A stretch of 44,001 nucleotides of DNA from an uncultured Clostridia bacterium (GCA_904374385.1 CAJFGA010000010.1:1-44001), one strand, 5' to 3'. Positions 17,491 to 26,316 are shown, counted from the stretch's first letter. Program-made: numbers and translations. The notes: generated by a model from the sequence alone, not told the origin.

Positions 17491-18707
17491 ACCCCCTTCG
17501 GTCTTTTCCGCAGCAGATCCCCCGCACACAATTCGTACGGACAAAAAATACGCAGCTTTTGCTGTACCCGTTTAGCGTCCAAAACGATTTCGCCCTCTTC
17601 GTCGCGCATTTCTTCGACGGTAAACCGCCCGCCGAAACTGCCCGTCGGCGACAAGATCTCCAATTCTTCGCCGATGCGGAAACGGTTGCGCATTTCGATG
17701 AGCGCCGCCCCGCCTGCCGGCGCGCCTTCCAAAACATTCGCCGCATAAATTCGCGTGCCCGCCGCCTGCGAATCGGCATAGTGCACCGTATTCGCATTGG
17801 CGCCGAAAGCATATGCCTGCGTATAATCGCGGTGCGCCGCCGTATCCAGCTCGCGCGCCGCGTCCTCTTCCGTCATAGTCCCGTCCAAGAGCCGCCGATA
17901 GGTGTTGACGACGGTGGCGACGTAATAGGCGCTCTTCATGCGCCCTTCGATCTTAAAAGAATCCACTCCCGCCGCCGCAAGTTCGGCGAGGTGCGCCGAC
18001 ATATTCAAATCTTTGCTGTTGAAAATATAAGTGCCCCTGTCGTCCTCTTCTGCGGAAATCTCTCCGTCCTTTCCTTCTGCGCGCAGATAATATTTCCAGC
18101 GGCATGCCTGCACGCATTCGCCCCGGTTGGAATCGCGCCCTGCAAGATAATTGCTCAAAAGGCATCTGCCGCTGTAAGATATGCACATCGCCCCGTGAAC
18201 AAAGGCTTCCAATTCCAACTCCGGACAAAAATCCTTGATCTCTCCGATCTCCGAGATCGACAGCTCCCGCGCGAGCACTACGCGCTCCGCGCCCTGCTCC
18301 TGCCAAAACTTAGCGGCATATTTGTTGGTGGTATTCGCCTGCGTCGAAATATGCAGCGGGAGAGCCGGCGCCGCCTTTTTGGCAACAGCCAACACGCCCG
18401 CATCCGTTACGAGCGCGGCGTCCGCCTGCATGCTTTGCAGGCTCGCGAAGTACTCTGCCAATGCGCCGAAATCTTTATTTCGGGCAAAAATATTCACCGT
18501 CACATAGACTTTTCTGCCCAGCGCATGGGCATAGTCGATCGCGCTTTTCAGTTCATCTCTGTCAAAATTATCCGAAAAAGAGCGGAGAGAGAAGCTCTTC
18601 CCGCCCAAATATACGGCGTCGGCGCCGAAATACAGCGCCGTTTTCAGTTTTTCAAAATTGCCCGCAGGGGCGAGCAGTTCCGTTTTATCCTTCATGCCCT
18701 TCCTCAT
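17487..18707 (-). CDS. trhP: U32-family tRNA hydroxylation protein TrhP-like
   Basis: Peptidase-U32 family protein, 406 residues. Members of this branch (YegQ/YrrO) hydroxylate uridine-34 of tRNA, the first step towards 5-methoxyuridine or cmo5U; protease activity is an old annotation. The signature AFVHGAMCISYSGRC lies at residues 168-182, and four cysteines (175, 182, 198, 202) fit an iron-sulfur cluster. The ATG at 18707 overlaps the preceding stop codon as ATGA. Immediately upstream is a TrmR-like methyltransferase, the enzyme that methylates the hydroxyuridine, so the two steps of the pathway are adjacent. B. subtilis has two such U32 proteins; only one is present here. Confidence 0.9.
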   Translation of the reverse strand: MRKGMKDKTELLAPAGNFEKLKTALYFGADAVYLGGKSFSLRSFSDNFDRDELKSAIDYAHALGRKVYVTVNIFARNKDFGALAEYFASLQSMQADAALVTDAGVLAVAKKAAPALPLHISTQANTTNKYAAKFWQEQGAERVVLARELSISEIGEIKDFCPELELEAFVHGAMCISYSGRCLLSNYLAGRDSNRGECVQACRWKYYLRAEGKDGEISAEEDDRGTYIFNSKDLNMSAHLAELAAAGVDSFKIEGRMKSAYYVATVVNTYRRLLDGTMTEEDAARELDTAAHRDYTQAYAFGANANTVHYADSQAAGTRIYAANVLEGAPAGGAALIEMRNRFRIGEELEILSPTGSFGGRFTVEEMRDEEGEIVLDAKRVQQKLRIFCPYELCAGDLLRKRPKGV

Positions 18708-19336
18708 TTTGTTTGCCGTTTCACACTGACAGCAACGCCTTCTCCGAGCGCCAAAACAGACGTAATAAAGTCCTCATCCGCACTCACCGCTTTAAGATAG
18801 TCGCGGATGCGGTCTATCAGAGAATGACGCTTGGGCGGCACGGGACTTCTTCCGTCCACCCAGCCGTACAGCAGAACGTCATCGGCGATCAGCACCCCTC
18901 CGCCGCGCAAAAGCCTCTTTAAGTCGGGCAGATAATGCACATACTGCGCCTTCGGCCCGTCTAAAAAGATAAGGTCGAACGGCCCTTCGAGCGCGGGCAA
19001 AACGTCCGCCGCGTCGCCCAAAACACAGCGGGCGCGGCCTGAAAGGCCGAACTCCTGAAAATTTTTTTTCGCCTTTTTGTGGCGATCCTCGTCGATTTCA
19101 ACCGTCGTAAGGCGGGCATTCGGTGCTTCGAAGAGCATCGCCGCCCCCGAAAGCCCCTCCGCCGTGCCAATCTCCAAAATTTGGGAGGGTACGACCTCCC
19201 GCACGGTGAGAAGAAGGTATTGCAGCACCTCGTCCGGGCAGACGGGATCCCGCCTATCTTTCAATTCCTGCCGCATTTTCTCTATGCGCGCATCGATACG
19301 CGGCATGAAGAGCATACGAATGTTTTCGCCCGTCAT
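18704..19336 (-). CDS. trmR: SAM-dependent O-methyltransferase, TrmR-like
   Basis: Class I methyltransferase of the Methyltransf_3 (caffeoyl-CoA OMT-like) family, 210 residues. The SAM site is ILEIGTAEGLSGAAM (about residues 53-67), then TTVEIDEDR, GDAADVLP and the metal/catalytic motif DLIFLDGPKAQY. YrrM/TrmR of B. subtilis, in the same family, methylates 5-hydroxyuridine-34 of tRNA to mo5U. Adjacency and ATGA overlap with trhP support that role here over small-molecule methylation. Its ATG at 19336 also overlaps the RNase J stop as ATGA. The specific substrate is inferred from family and context. Confidence 0.88.
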   Translation of the reverse strand: MTGENIRMLFMPRIDARIEKMRQELKDRRDPVCPDEVLQYLLLTVREVVPSQILEIGTAEGLSGAAMLFEAPNARLTTVEIDEDRHKKAKKNFQEFGLSGRARCVLGDAADVLPALEGPFDLIFLDGPKAQYVHYLPDLKRLLRGGGVLIADDVLLYGWVDGRSPVPPKRHSLIDRIRDYLKAVSADEDFITSVLALGEGVAVSVKRQTK

Positions 19337-21234
19337 ACCCGCGTTATGAGCGCCATGATGACGGGATTCTGCTTGGTCTTTTTGTAGATGAAATTTTTGA
19401 CCGATTTTTTAATACATGCGGCAAGTTCCGTATTGTTTACGTCCGCGCGCACGTCCGTCTGTTCGGCGCAATGCACCACGATCTGTTTGATATCCGAAAG
19501 GTAGTCGGCGTTTTCCGGCATGACAAAGCCGCGGTTGACTACGACGGGATCGCTCAAAAGGTCGCCGCTCCGCTCGGATACACAGGCACTGATGACGAAG
19601 ATCCCGTCCTCGGACAAGTGTTTCCTGTCCTTCATGACGATGCTGTTTTCCCTGTCCTCGAGGCTCGCCCCGTCTACAAGGCGTGAGCCGGACGAAACGC
19701 TTTCCCCGAACTGCATGCCCGTTTTAGTCAATTCCACGCAGTTGCCGATATCGGGCAGAAGGATATTGTTCTCGCTCATGCCCAACTCGACCGCGAGCTG
19801 TGCGTGCCGTTTGAGGTGACGGTATTCGCCGTGTACGGGGATAAAATATTCCGGATCGAGCAGAGAATGCAGTATTTTCAGCTCTTCCTGGCAGGCGTGG
19901 CCGGAAACATGGATCTTTTCGAGCGTTTCATAAACGACGTTCGCGCCCTTCCTGTACAGGTTATTGATGACGCGGTAGATCATCTTTTCATTGCCGGGAA
20001 TGGGGCTTGCCGATATGATGATCGTATCATTGGCGCCGATGGTCACCTTATTGAATTCTCCCGCCGCCATGCGCGTCAGCGCGCTCATCGGTTCGCCTTG
20101 GCTGCCCGTAGACACAATGACGATTTCCCGATCGAAATAATTTTTAGATTTTTCCACATCGATCAGGACGCCTTCCGGAATGGAAAGTTCCCCGATCTTG
20201 CTCGCCGCATCCACGACGTTGAGCATACTCCGCCCCGAAAGGGCGACCTTGCGCCTGTACTTGACGGCGAGGTCGACGATCTGCTGCAGCCGGTGCACGT
20301 TGGAGGCAAAGGTCGCCACGATAATGCGCCGATCCATATTTTCGGAAAAGAGGTGGTCGAGGGTCGTCCCCACGACCGTTTCGCTCATCGTATATCCGGG
20401 GCGCTCGACATTGGTGGACTCGCATAACAGCAGTTTTACCCCTTCCTTGCCGATCTCCGCGATACGGGAAAGGTCGATCGGTCTGCCCGCGACAGGCGTC
20501 AGATCGATCTTAAAGTCGCCGCTATGGAAGATCCTTCCCTGCGGCGTATCGATGGAGAGCGCCACCGCCCCCGCGATCGAATGGTTGACGTTGATAAACT
20601 CCACCCCGAAACAGCCGAGTTTGATCTTATCGCCCGGTTTGATACAGACGGGGTGTGCCTTGTTGATGCGCTGTTCGCGCAATTTGTTGTCCGCCAGTGC
20701 CAAAGAGAGTTTCGTTCCGTACACGGGTGCCTGCACGTCTTTCAAAAGATAGGCAAGACCGCCGACGTGATCCTCATGCCCGTGGGTGATCAAGATACCG
20801 CGCACCTTGTTCTTGTTCTGTACGAGGTAACTGATATCGGGAATGACGAGATCTATGCCGGGCAGCTCTTCATCCGGAAAGGTAAGGCCGGCATCGATGA
20901 CGATGATGTCGTTGCCGTACTCGATCGCGGTCATATTTTTGCCGATCTCGCCGACGCCGCCGAGGAAGATGACCTTGACGGGGTTCCTGCCCCGCTTGCC
21001 GTTCCTCTTGACATCCTTTCTGTTCGTTCCCTCTCTCACATCCGCTTCCTTTTGCGCCGGCTGTACCGCCGCGGCGCGGTGCTTGTCCGCCTTCTTATCG
21101 CGGCGGGGCTGTTCTACCGCGCTCTCCTCTTTCGAATGCCCTTTGGCGTTTCCGATATAGCGGGGCGCCACGCGCCCCGTTCCGCCCTTCTTTGCTTGCG
21201 GCGCTCTGCCGCCGGCGTTCTGTTTTTGCTCCAA
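19333..21234 (-). CDS. rnj: Ribonuclease J
   Basis: Metallo-beta-lactamase/beta-CASP ribonuclease with endonuclease and 5'-3' exonuclease activity, central to mRNA decay in Firmicutes. The catalytic metal motif HGHEDH is at about residues 151-156, after FLGGVGEIGKNM and DAGLTFPDEELPGID; later motifs include HSGDFKID, STGSQGEP and HVSGHA. The protein has about 85 extra basic residues (Lys, Arg, Gln-rich, low complexity) before the catalytic domain, suggesting an RNA- or partner-binding tail. The start is taken as TTG 21234, six bases after AAGGAG. A TTG at 21267 is in frame but lies in the T tract of a terminator-like hairpin and has no ribosome site. It is the first gene of a six-gene coupled operon. 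Confidence 0.93.
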   Translation of the reverse strand: MEQKQNAGGRAPQAKKGGTGRVAPRYIGNAKGHSKEESAVEQPRRDKKADKHRAAAVQPAQKEADVREGTNRKDVKRNGKRGRNPVKVIFLGGVGEIGKNMTAIEYGNDIIVIDAGLTFPDEELPGIDLVIPDISYLVQNKNKVRGILITHGHEDHVGGLAYLLKDVQAPVYGTKLSLALADNKLREQRINKAHPVCIKPGDKIKLGCFGVEFINVNHSIAGAVALSIDTPQGRIFHSGDFKIDLTPVAGRPIDLSRIAEIGKEGVKLLLCESTNVERPGYTMSETVVGTTLDHLFSENMDRRIIVATFASNVHRLQQIVDLAVKYRRKVALSGRSMLNVVDAASKIGELSIPEGVLIDVEKSKNYFDREIVIVSTGSQGEPMSALTRMAAGEFNKVTIGANDTIIISASPIPGNEKMIYRVINNLYRKGANVVYETLEKIHVSGHACQEELKILHSLLDPEYFIPVHGEYRHLKRHAQLAVELGMSENNILLPDIGNCVELTKTGMQFGESVSSGSRLVDGASLEDRENSIVMKDRKHLSEDGIFVISACVSERSGDLLSDPVVVNRGFVMPENADYLSDIKQIVVHCAEQTDVRADVNNTELAACIKKSVKNFIYKKTKQNPVIMALITRV

Positions 21235-21259
21235 AATACGCTCCTTTTCGTCCGCCGTC

Positions 21260-21289
21260 AAAAACAAAAGGCTGAACGGAAAATCAGCC
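21260..21289 (-). terminator. Terminator-like hairpin just upstream of the RNase J start
   Basis: Minus strand: GGCTGA and TCAGCC pair around an 8-base loop, followed by TTTTGTTTTTG. It lies between the coiled-coil-like gene and RNase J, about 25 bases before the TTG start. It may end the upstream gene's transcript or act as an attenuator of RNase J. The rest of the 160-base gap has two more GC-rich hairpins (near 21333-21352 and 21361-21380) and no gene. Confidence 0.6.
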
Positions 21290-21394
21290 CTTCGTATATC
21301 TTTTCCGTTTTTGCGTGACGGCCCGTACGAGGCGGCTTTCCTGCCGCCGCTTGTTTATTTTATGGGCTTTGCTCGCCCTATAAGTTCTTTTTTG

Positions 21395-22987
21395 TCAGCG
21401 CCTGCGGCTCGCCGCAATCCGCTGCGCAAGATCTGCCACCAATTTTTTTGAAAGCGCGTCCGGATTGTCGTCCGTCAGCTTGATGCTGCGCCGCACGACG
21501 CGCAGCGGCTGGTCCGTCGGTTCCGTCTTATTGTCTTTGGCGGAAACGGCGGGGCGCAGTGTGCGCGGCTTTTTGACGTGTACGGCGGACTTTTCTTCCG
21601 CTGCAGGCAGCGGACGTTCCCGCTCGGCCGATACCGGCACCGTTTGCGGAGCGGACTGCGCAGTCATCGAACGGATCGCATTGAGTATGGCTTCCGTATC
21701 CGCTGCGGGCGATGCCGGTGCCTCCGCGACCGCGGGCGACAAATCGATAAAATATGACAAATCGAATGTCATCAATCCCTTTTTCAGCGAAGCCGACTTT
21801 TCGACTTCCTCTTCCGTCAGCGCATCTTCGCCCTGCACAACGCGCATCGCCGCCATTTCGGCGAGGATCTCCCTATCCTTCTCGCGGCGCGCAGTATCCG
21901 CAAACAGCGCATTCTTTGCGCGCACCGCGCGCCCGGCAAGTTCGTCGTCGACGAGCGCAGGCGCCTGCTCGAGCGCCGCACAGGCGTCAAAAAATGCTTT
22001 GTACGCCTCTTCCGAATAAATCATCGGCAATTTATTCGTGCGAACGGCGTCGTCCGCGGCGGCAAGGGCACTCGTGCCCCATACTTCCACGCTTTCCAGC
22101 CGTTGGCCGAGTTCAAAGAGCATCGCCTCGCCGCGCAGCGTATTGCCGCCCGCGATATAGCGGTTTGCCGTATTTTTCGCGCTGTCTGCCGCCTTTAAAA
22201 TGTCGGGGATATAGTCGTAAGAAAGGCTTTCCTTATAATCCTCGATGGCGCTGTCCAGCCTTCGGAATTCCGGAAGCTGGCGGACACTGACAGCCCCGCT
22301 CAGGGTGCGCTGCATCTCCTCCAGCTTGCCCTCCATGGCGGAGAGCACGTCCCCCGGCATCGGCGAAAGACGCTCGGCGACCCGCTCTGCAAGCGCATCG
22401 TAATCCAAAGGCTGCAACTGATCCAGCTTTTCCGCAAGCGTCAGCAGGGGCGCAAATTTTTCCTCCCACTCGGTCAGGTCGGGGCGGCGGATCGCTTCGA
22501 TCTTTTCCGCAAGATCGTCGTAGATCGCCATATCCTGCTTATAAGTATATTTCATCTCCTGCAGAATATCGTCGCGCATCTTTTCGATATCCATGGAAAG
22601 CCCCGTGTATACGCTTTCGATGGCAAGGGCGTTGTCACCGTGCATAAATCCGGCGACCGCGCCCTCCTTTTGCGGTGCGCTCTCCGGCCGCACTACGGCA
22701 GATGCGGGGCCCGCGCTCTGCCTGCTTTCGGGCGCTTTGCCGCCCGCTGACATTTCCGAAAGGATGCTTTCCTTCTGTTTTTCCAATTCTCCGAGCATGC
22801 GCTCCACGGACGAACGCTTATATCCCCCCACTTCGTCGGTGACAGGTTCGCCGTTGCTGCGCCGCAGGGCGGCGATCTCGTCCATCTGCATGAGCACGCC
22901 GCGCAATTCGGAAATATATTTATCGGTCACCCGCAGCCGTTCTGCGGGAGAGAGGCCGTTCATCTTTTTGCGGAAGGAATCAGACAT
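21395..22987 (-). CDS. Uncharacterised 530-aa coiled-coil-like protein
   Basis: Function unknown. There is no signal peptide or membrane segment, so it should be cytosolic. The N-terminal 90 residues are helical and charged (SPAERLRVTDKYISELRGVLMQMDEIAALRR ... is within this part), followed by an Ala/Ser/Pro linker. Residues about 120-390 are mostly helix-forming with many Glu, Lys and Leu, as in coiled-coil scaffolds. The C-terminal 100 residues are a Pro/Ala linker and a basic tail (RVVRRSIKLTDD ... AQRIAASRRR). The ATG at 22987 follows an AGGGGG ribosome site and a plausible promoter. It precedes the RNase J operon in the same direction, and its basic ends could touch nucleic acid. That is a guess. 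Confidence 0.8.
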   Translation of the reverse strand: MSDSFRKKMNGLSPAERLRVTDKYISELRGVLMQMDEIAALRRSNGEPVTDEVGGYKRSSVERMLGELEKQKESILSEMSAGGKAPESRQSAGPASAVVRPESAPQKEGAVAGFMHGDNALAIESVYTGLSMDIEKMRDDILQEMKYTYKQDMAIYDDLAEKIEAIRRPDLTEWEEKFAPLLTLAEKLDQLQPLDYDALAERVAERLSPMPGDVLSAMEGKLEEMQRTLSGAVSVRQLPEFRRLDSAIEDYKESLSYDYIPDILKAADSAKNTANRYIAGGNTLRGEAMLFELGQRLESVEVWGTSALAAADDAVRTNKLPMIYSEEAYKAFFDACAALEQAPALVDDELAGRAVRAKNALFADTARREKDREILAEMAAMRVVQGEDALTEEEVEKSASLKKGLMTFDLSYFIDLSPAVAEAPASPAADTEAILNAIRSMTAQSAPQTVPVSAERERPLPAAEEKSAVHVKKPRTLRPAVSAKDNKTEPTDQPLRVVRRSIKLTDDNPDALSKKLVADLAQRIAASRRR

Positions 22988-23036
22988 AATGCCCCCTGTT
23001 TCGGTTTGGATCTCTGCATACAGTATTCCGTATCTT

Positions 23037-23065
23037 ATTTTACTACATTTGGTAAAAAAAGTAAA
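23037..23065 (-). promoter_or_regulatory. Probable promoter of the 530-aa protein
   Basis: Minus-strand TTTACT (23060-23065), 17-bp spacer, TAAAAT (23037-23042), 50 bases from the start codon. The elements are moderate matches. Confidence 0.5.
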
Positions 23066-23158
23066 TGCTTTGCCCGCTTATTTTTTGACATTCGGGCGAA
23101 CTTTTTATACGCGCATGTAAAAAAACTCTCCTTCCTCCCCAATTCGGGCGGCAAACAC

Positions 23159-23187
23159 TTGTCAAAATTTTTACTTTATTATATAAT
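23159..23187 (+). promoter_or_regulatory. serC-serA promoter
   Basis: TTGTCA (23159-23164), 17-bp AT-rich spacer and TATAAT (23182-23187). The leader to serC is about 60 bases; no riboswitch or T-box features are evident in it. Confidence 0.8.
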
Positions 23188-23252
23188 ATTTAGGTATAGA
23201 ATCAACTCGGGTTTTTGCAAACCTGCAGTCGAAATCGAAGGAGATAAGGATT

Positions 23253-24326
23253 ATGAGAGTTTACAACTTTTCGGCAGGCCCTTCTATGCTTCCCCTTGAA
23301 GTGCTCGAGGAAGCGCAGAAAGAATTTCTTGATTTTCAGGGAACGGGCATGAGCGTCACGGAGATCAGCCACCGCGACAAGGCTTTCGCCCCCATCGTGG
23401 AAGAAGCGGAAGCGCTGATGCGCGAGCTGATGAACATCCCCGACAATTACTGCGTGCTCTTCGTGCAGGGCGGCGCGAGCCAGCAATTTGCGGCTGTCCC
23501 CCTCAACCTGATGCACAGCGGCAAAGCGGATTACATCGTGACGGGCAACTTCTCGAAAAAGGCTTGGCAGGAGGGACAGATCTACGGCGAAGCGAGAAAG
23601 GTCGCCTCTTCCGAAGATAAAAACTACACTTATATTCCCGACGTGGATCAGATCGCGTTCAACGACGATTCCGACTATGTGCATATCTGCTCGAACAATA
23701 CCATTTTCGGCACCCGTTATATTAAATTCCCCGAAACGAAAAAGCCCCTCGTCTGCGATATGAGTTCAGAGATCCTCTCGCGCGAGGTCGACGTTTCCAA
23801 ATTCGGCGTCATCTATGCGGGCGCGCAGAAAAACCTCGCCCCCGCCGGCGTGACCATCGTCATCGCCCGCAAAGATCTCATCGAAGATCCCCTGCCCATC
23901 TGCCCGACCATGCTCAAATGGAAAACGCAGGCGGACAACGGTTCCCTCTATAACACCCCTCCCTGCTTCTCCATTTATATGGCGAACCTTGTTTTGCGCC
24001 ATCTCAAAAAATTGGGCGGCATAAAAGAGATCAACAAAGTCAACGAATACAAGGCGGGGCTTTTGTACGACTTTATCGACAATTCCAAACTCTACACCAA
24101 CAGCGTAGAGAAAAAGTACCGTTCCATCATGAACGTGCCCTTCGTGACCCCCTCCAAAGAGCTGGACGAAAAGTTCGTCAAGGAAGCGAAGGCGGAAGGC
24201 CTTGTGACTCTGAAGGGCCATCGCCTCGTCGGCGGCATGCGCGCTTCCATCTACAACGCGATGCCCGTAGAAGGCGTCAAAAAGCTCATCGAGTTCATGA
24301 AAAAATTCGAAAAAGAAAACGCCTGA
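23253..24326 (+). CDS. serC: Phosphoserine aminotransferase
   Basis: PLP enzyme of serine synthesis, converting 3-phosphohydroxypyruvate and glutamate to phosphoserine. Its 357 residues are the usual length. VYNFSAGPSMLP at the N-terminus, GTGMSVTEISHR, FVQGGASQQFAAVPLNL and the PLP-lysine region GVIYAGAQKNLAPAG (Lys in AQKN) are all diagnostic. The C-terminal RLVGGMRASIYNAMP binds substrate phosphate. The ATG at 23253 is preceded by GAAGGAGATAAGG. serA follows after 33 bases, so two of the three steps from glycerate-3-phosphate to serine are in one operon; the phosphatase serB is not in the window. Confidence 0.97.
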   Translation: MRVYNFSAGPSMLPLEVLEEAQKEFLDFQGTGMSVTEISHRDKAFAPIVEEAEALMRELMNIPDNYCVLFVQGGASQQFAAVPLNLMHSGKADYIVTGNFSKKAWQEGQIYGEARKVASSEDKNYTYIPDVDQIAFNDDSDYVHICSNNTIFGTRYIKFPETKKPLVCDMSSEILSREVDVSKFGVIYAGAQKNLAPAGVTIVIARKDLIEDPLPICPTMLKWKTQADNGSLYNTPPCFSIYMANLVLRHLKKLGGIKEINKVNEYKAGLLYDFIDNSKLYTNSVEKKYRSIMNVPFVTPSKELDEKFVKEAKAEGLVTLKGHRLVGGMRASIYNAMPVEGVKKLIEFMKKFEKENA

Positions 24327-24359
24327 CCGGGCGCATGCTATAAGGAGAAAGCGATCATC

Positions 24360-25517
24360 ATGCCTCAGATACTCAAACTCAATGCGATCAGCCCCGTGGC
24401 GGACAAAGAATTTCCCGCGGGCTACACCTTTACAACGGAAGCAAAAAACCCCGACGGCATCATGCTGCGGAGTTTTAATATGCACGAATATCCTTTGAAC
24501 GACGAACTGCTCGCCGTGGCGCGCGCGGGCGCGGGCACGAACAACATTCCCATCCCCGCCTGCACCGAAAAGGGCATCGTCGTATTCAATACCCCCGGCG
24601 CAAACGCCAACGCCGTGAAAGAGCTCGTTATCTGCGAACTTTTCCTCGGCGGCAGAAAGATCGTCGACGCGATCGACTGGGTCAAAACTTTAAAGGGCAC
24701 AGAAGGCGTCGGCAAAGCCGTCGAAAAGGGCAAATCTAAATTCGTCGGCCATGAAATTTCCGGCAAGACCCTCGGCGTGATCGGCCTCGGCGCCATCGGC
24801 GTGATGGTCGCCAATACCGCCGTCGACCTCGGCATGAATGTGCTGGGCTATGACCCCTACCTTTCCGTTGCGGGCGCTCTGCACCTCGACAACAGGGTCA
24901 AGACGGCCGATCTCGACACCCTCATCAAGTCGTCCGACTTTATCACCGTACACGTTCCCCTTACCCCCGATACCGAAAAGATGTTCAACGCCGATGCCTT
25001 TGCGAAGATGAAGGACGGCGCGGTGCTCATCAACAATTCGCGCGGAGAGTTGGTTGACGCGAACGCCGTTTTGGCGGCGATCGAGAGCGGCAAGCTCGAA
25101 AGATACATTACAGACTTCCCCTCCGACGAGCTGATCGGCGTGCCCAACGTGATCTGCGTGCCCCACTTGGGCGCGAGCACGCCCGAAGCGGAAGACAACT
25201 GCGCGCAGATGGCGGCGAAAGAGCTGGTCGATTACATCGAAAACGGCAACATCACCCACAGCGTCAACTTCCCCGACGTGTGCGCCCCCCGCACGACGGC
25301 TTCGAGAATCGCCGTCATGCACGACAATGTGGAGGGCGTCATCTCCAAAGTGACTTCCCTCATTTCGGCTAACGGCATCAATATCGCCAACATTATCGAC
25401 AAATCTAAAAAAGATAAGGCGTATATGCTCGTCGATTTGGACGCCAAGATCCCCGAAAACGTGGTAAAAGAGATCGAATCCAACCCGGCAGTGATCCGCG
25501 TCAGAGTGTTTCAGTAA
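24360..25517 (+). CDS. serA: D-3-phosphoglycerate dehydrogenase
   Basis: NAD-dependent first enzyme of serine synthesis, 385 residues. The Rossmann motif is GVIGLGAIGVMVANTA (about residues 139-154), with the catalytic Arg in NNSRGELVD and the His in CVPHLGASTPEAE. After residue 310 a C-terminal ACT domain (VISKVTSLISANGINIANI) is present but the large intervening domain of the longest SerA types is absent, so it belongs to the short ACT-containing class. The ACT domain suggests feedback control by serine. It is second in the operon after serC and is followed by a strong terminator. Confidence 0.96.
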   Translation: MPQILKLNAISPVADKEFPAGYTFTTEAKNPDGIMLRSFNMHEYPLNDELLAVARAGAGTNNIPIPACTEKGIVVFNTPGANANAVKELVICELFLGGRKIVDAIDWVKTLKGTEGVGKAVEKGKSKFVGHEISGKTLGVIGLGAIGVMVANTAVDLGMNVLGYDPYLSVAGALHLDNRVKTADLDTLIKSSDFITVHVPLTPDTEKMFNADAFAKMKDGAVLINNSRGELVDANAVLAAIESGKLERYITDFPSDELIGVPNVICVPHLGASTPEAEDNCAQMAAKELVDYIENGNITHSVNFPDVCAPRTTASRIAVMHDNVEGVISKVTSLISANGINIANIIDKSKKDKAYMLVDLDAKIPENVVKEIESNPAVIRVRVFQ

Positions 25518-25532
25518 CTGAATTTTTTCCGC

Positions 25533-25568
25533 GCCGCCCCGCGATAACTTTCGCGGGGCGGCTTTTTT
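25533..25568 (+). terminator. Terminator of serC-serA
   Basis: A perfect 11-bp GC stem (GCCGCCCCGCG and complement, 8-base loop) followed by T6, 16 bases after the serA stop. Confidence 0.93.
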
Positions 25569-25582
25569 GTGCGCGCTTTCGA

Positions 25583-25798
25583 TCAGAGGGGATATTTCTT
25601 TTCGATCTTGTAATCCAGCCCGTGCGCCTGCGCCCCTTCCCAAAACTGGATCAGTTCCAAACATTCGGCATATGCAGTCTTTTCCCCGTACAAAAATGGA
25701 TCTACATCCGAACGTTTTTCCCTTTGCAGTTCATCGAGGCTCAAAGACAACATGTCGATCAAGTACAGCAGAGTTTCTTTTGCGGTCAGTTTCTCCAT
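25583..25798 (-). CDS. Small hypothetical protein (71 aa)
   Basis: Unrecognised, acidic, predicted helical protein starting MEKLTAKETLLYLIDML. The ATG at 25798 is 1 base beyond the stop of the preceding gene and uses GAGGAA as ribosome site, so the two small genes are translated together. No membrane segment or metal motif is seen. The GC content is lower than that of the neighbouring serA. Confidence 0.65.
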   Translation of the reverse strand: MEKLTAKETLLYLIDMLSLSLDELQREKRSDVDPFLYGEKTAYAECLELIQFWEGAQAHGLDYKIEKKYPL

Positions 25799-25799
25799 T

Positions 25800-26162
25800 T
25801 TAAATTTCCTCGTTAAGAATATCATCATAATCAACCATATCTTGAAAGATACAGCAATTATAAATTTTTTCTATAAACTTTCGTTTTCGCGCATAATAAG
25901 CGTTTCTCTCCCAAGGCAGCATGCAGATGAGCGTCATGTCGCTCTTGCCTTTTTTAAGTCCGTCGATCATATTGCGCACCCATTCGTTTGCATGGCTATA
26001 AATTTCTTCTATGATCTTACAGACGGCGATCGTCTCTTCCGTGATGTCGACGACCTGCTTTCTGCGCCCGATGTAAAATACAGCTGGTTCCTTTCCGTCC
26101 TTCATGGCCTGCCCGATGTATGAATATCTTTTTACAATATCTTCCACACCATCTTTCGTCAT
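25800..26162 (-). CDS. Small hypothetical protein, possibly ArpU/RinA-like
   Basis: A protein of 120 residues from ATG 26162 (130 if ATG 26192 is used). The central part has KIIEEIYSHANEWVRNMIDGL, and the C-terminal segment MLPWERNAYYARKRKFIEKI resembles the helix-turn-helix end of phage late regulators of the ArpU/RinA kind. That is a weak visual match. A TATAAT at 26194-26199 lies so close to ATG 26192 that a transcript from it would start beyond that codon, which is why I prefer 26162. It is coupled to the 71-aa gene. The pair may be a remnant of a mobile element. The 26193-26463 stretch upstream has no gene. Confidence 0.5.
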   Translation of the reverse strand: MTKDGVEDIVKRYSYIGQAMKDGKEPAVFYIGRRKQVVDITEETIAVCKIIEEIYSHANEWVRNMIDGLKKGKSDMTLICMLPWERNAYYARKRKFIEKIYNCCIFQDMVDYDDILNEEI

Positions 26163-26316
26163 AATAATTTCTTTTTCCCTTCTTTTCGACATTATTATAA
26201 CGGAATATCTTCCGCAAAAATCCCCAACTTTTTACGGCTTTGGCATGATTTTCCTTTTAGCTTTCTCTTATGATTTACTCCCCTTATCTTTTTTAATTCC
26301 CCCCTATGCCTTTCCA

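Noticed and set aside
17559-18800. Plus-strand frame opposite trhP
   Set aside because: Antisense to a gene with the U32 signature and four conserved cysteines; no start signals.
23188-23252. T-box or riboswitch in the serC leader
   Set aside because: The leader is only about 60 bases with no terminator or conserved T-box word.
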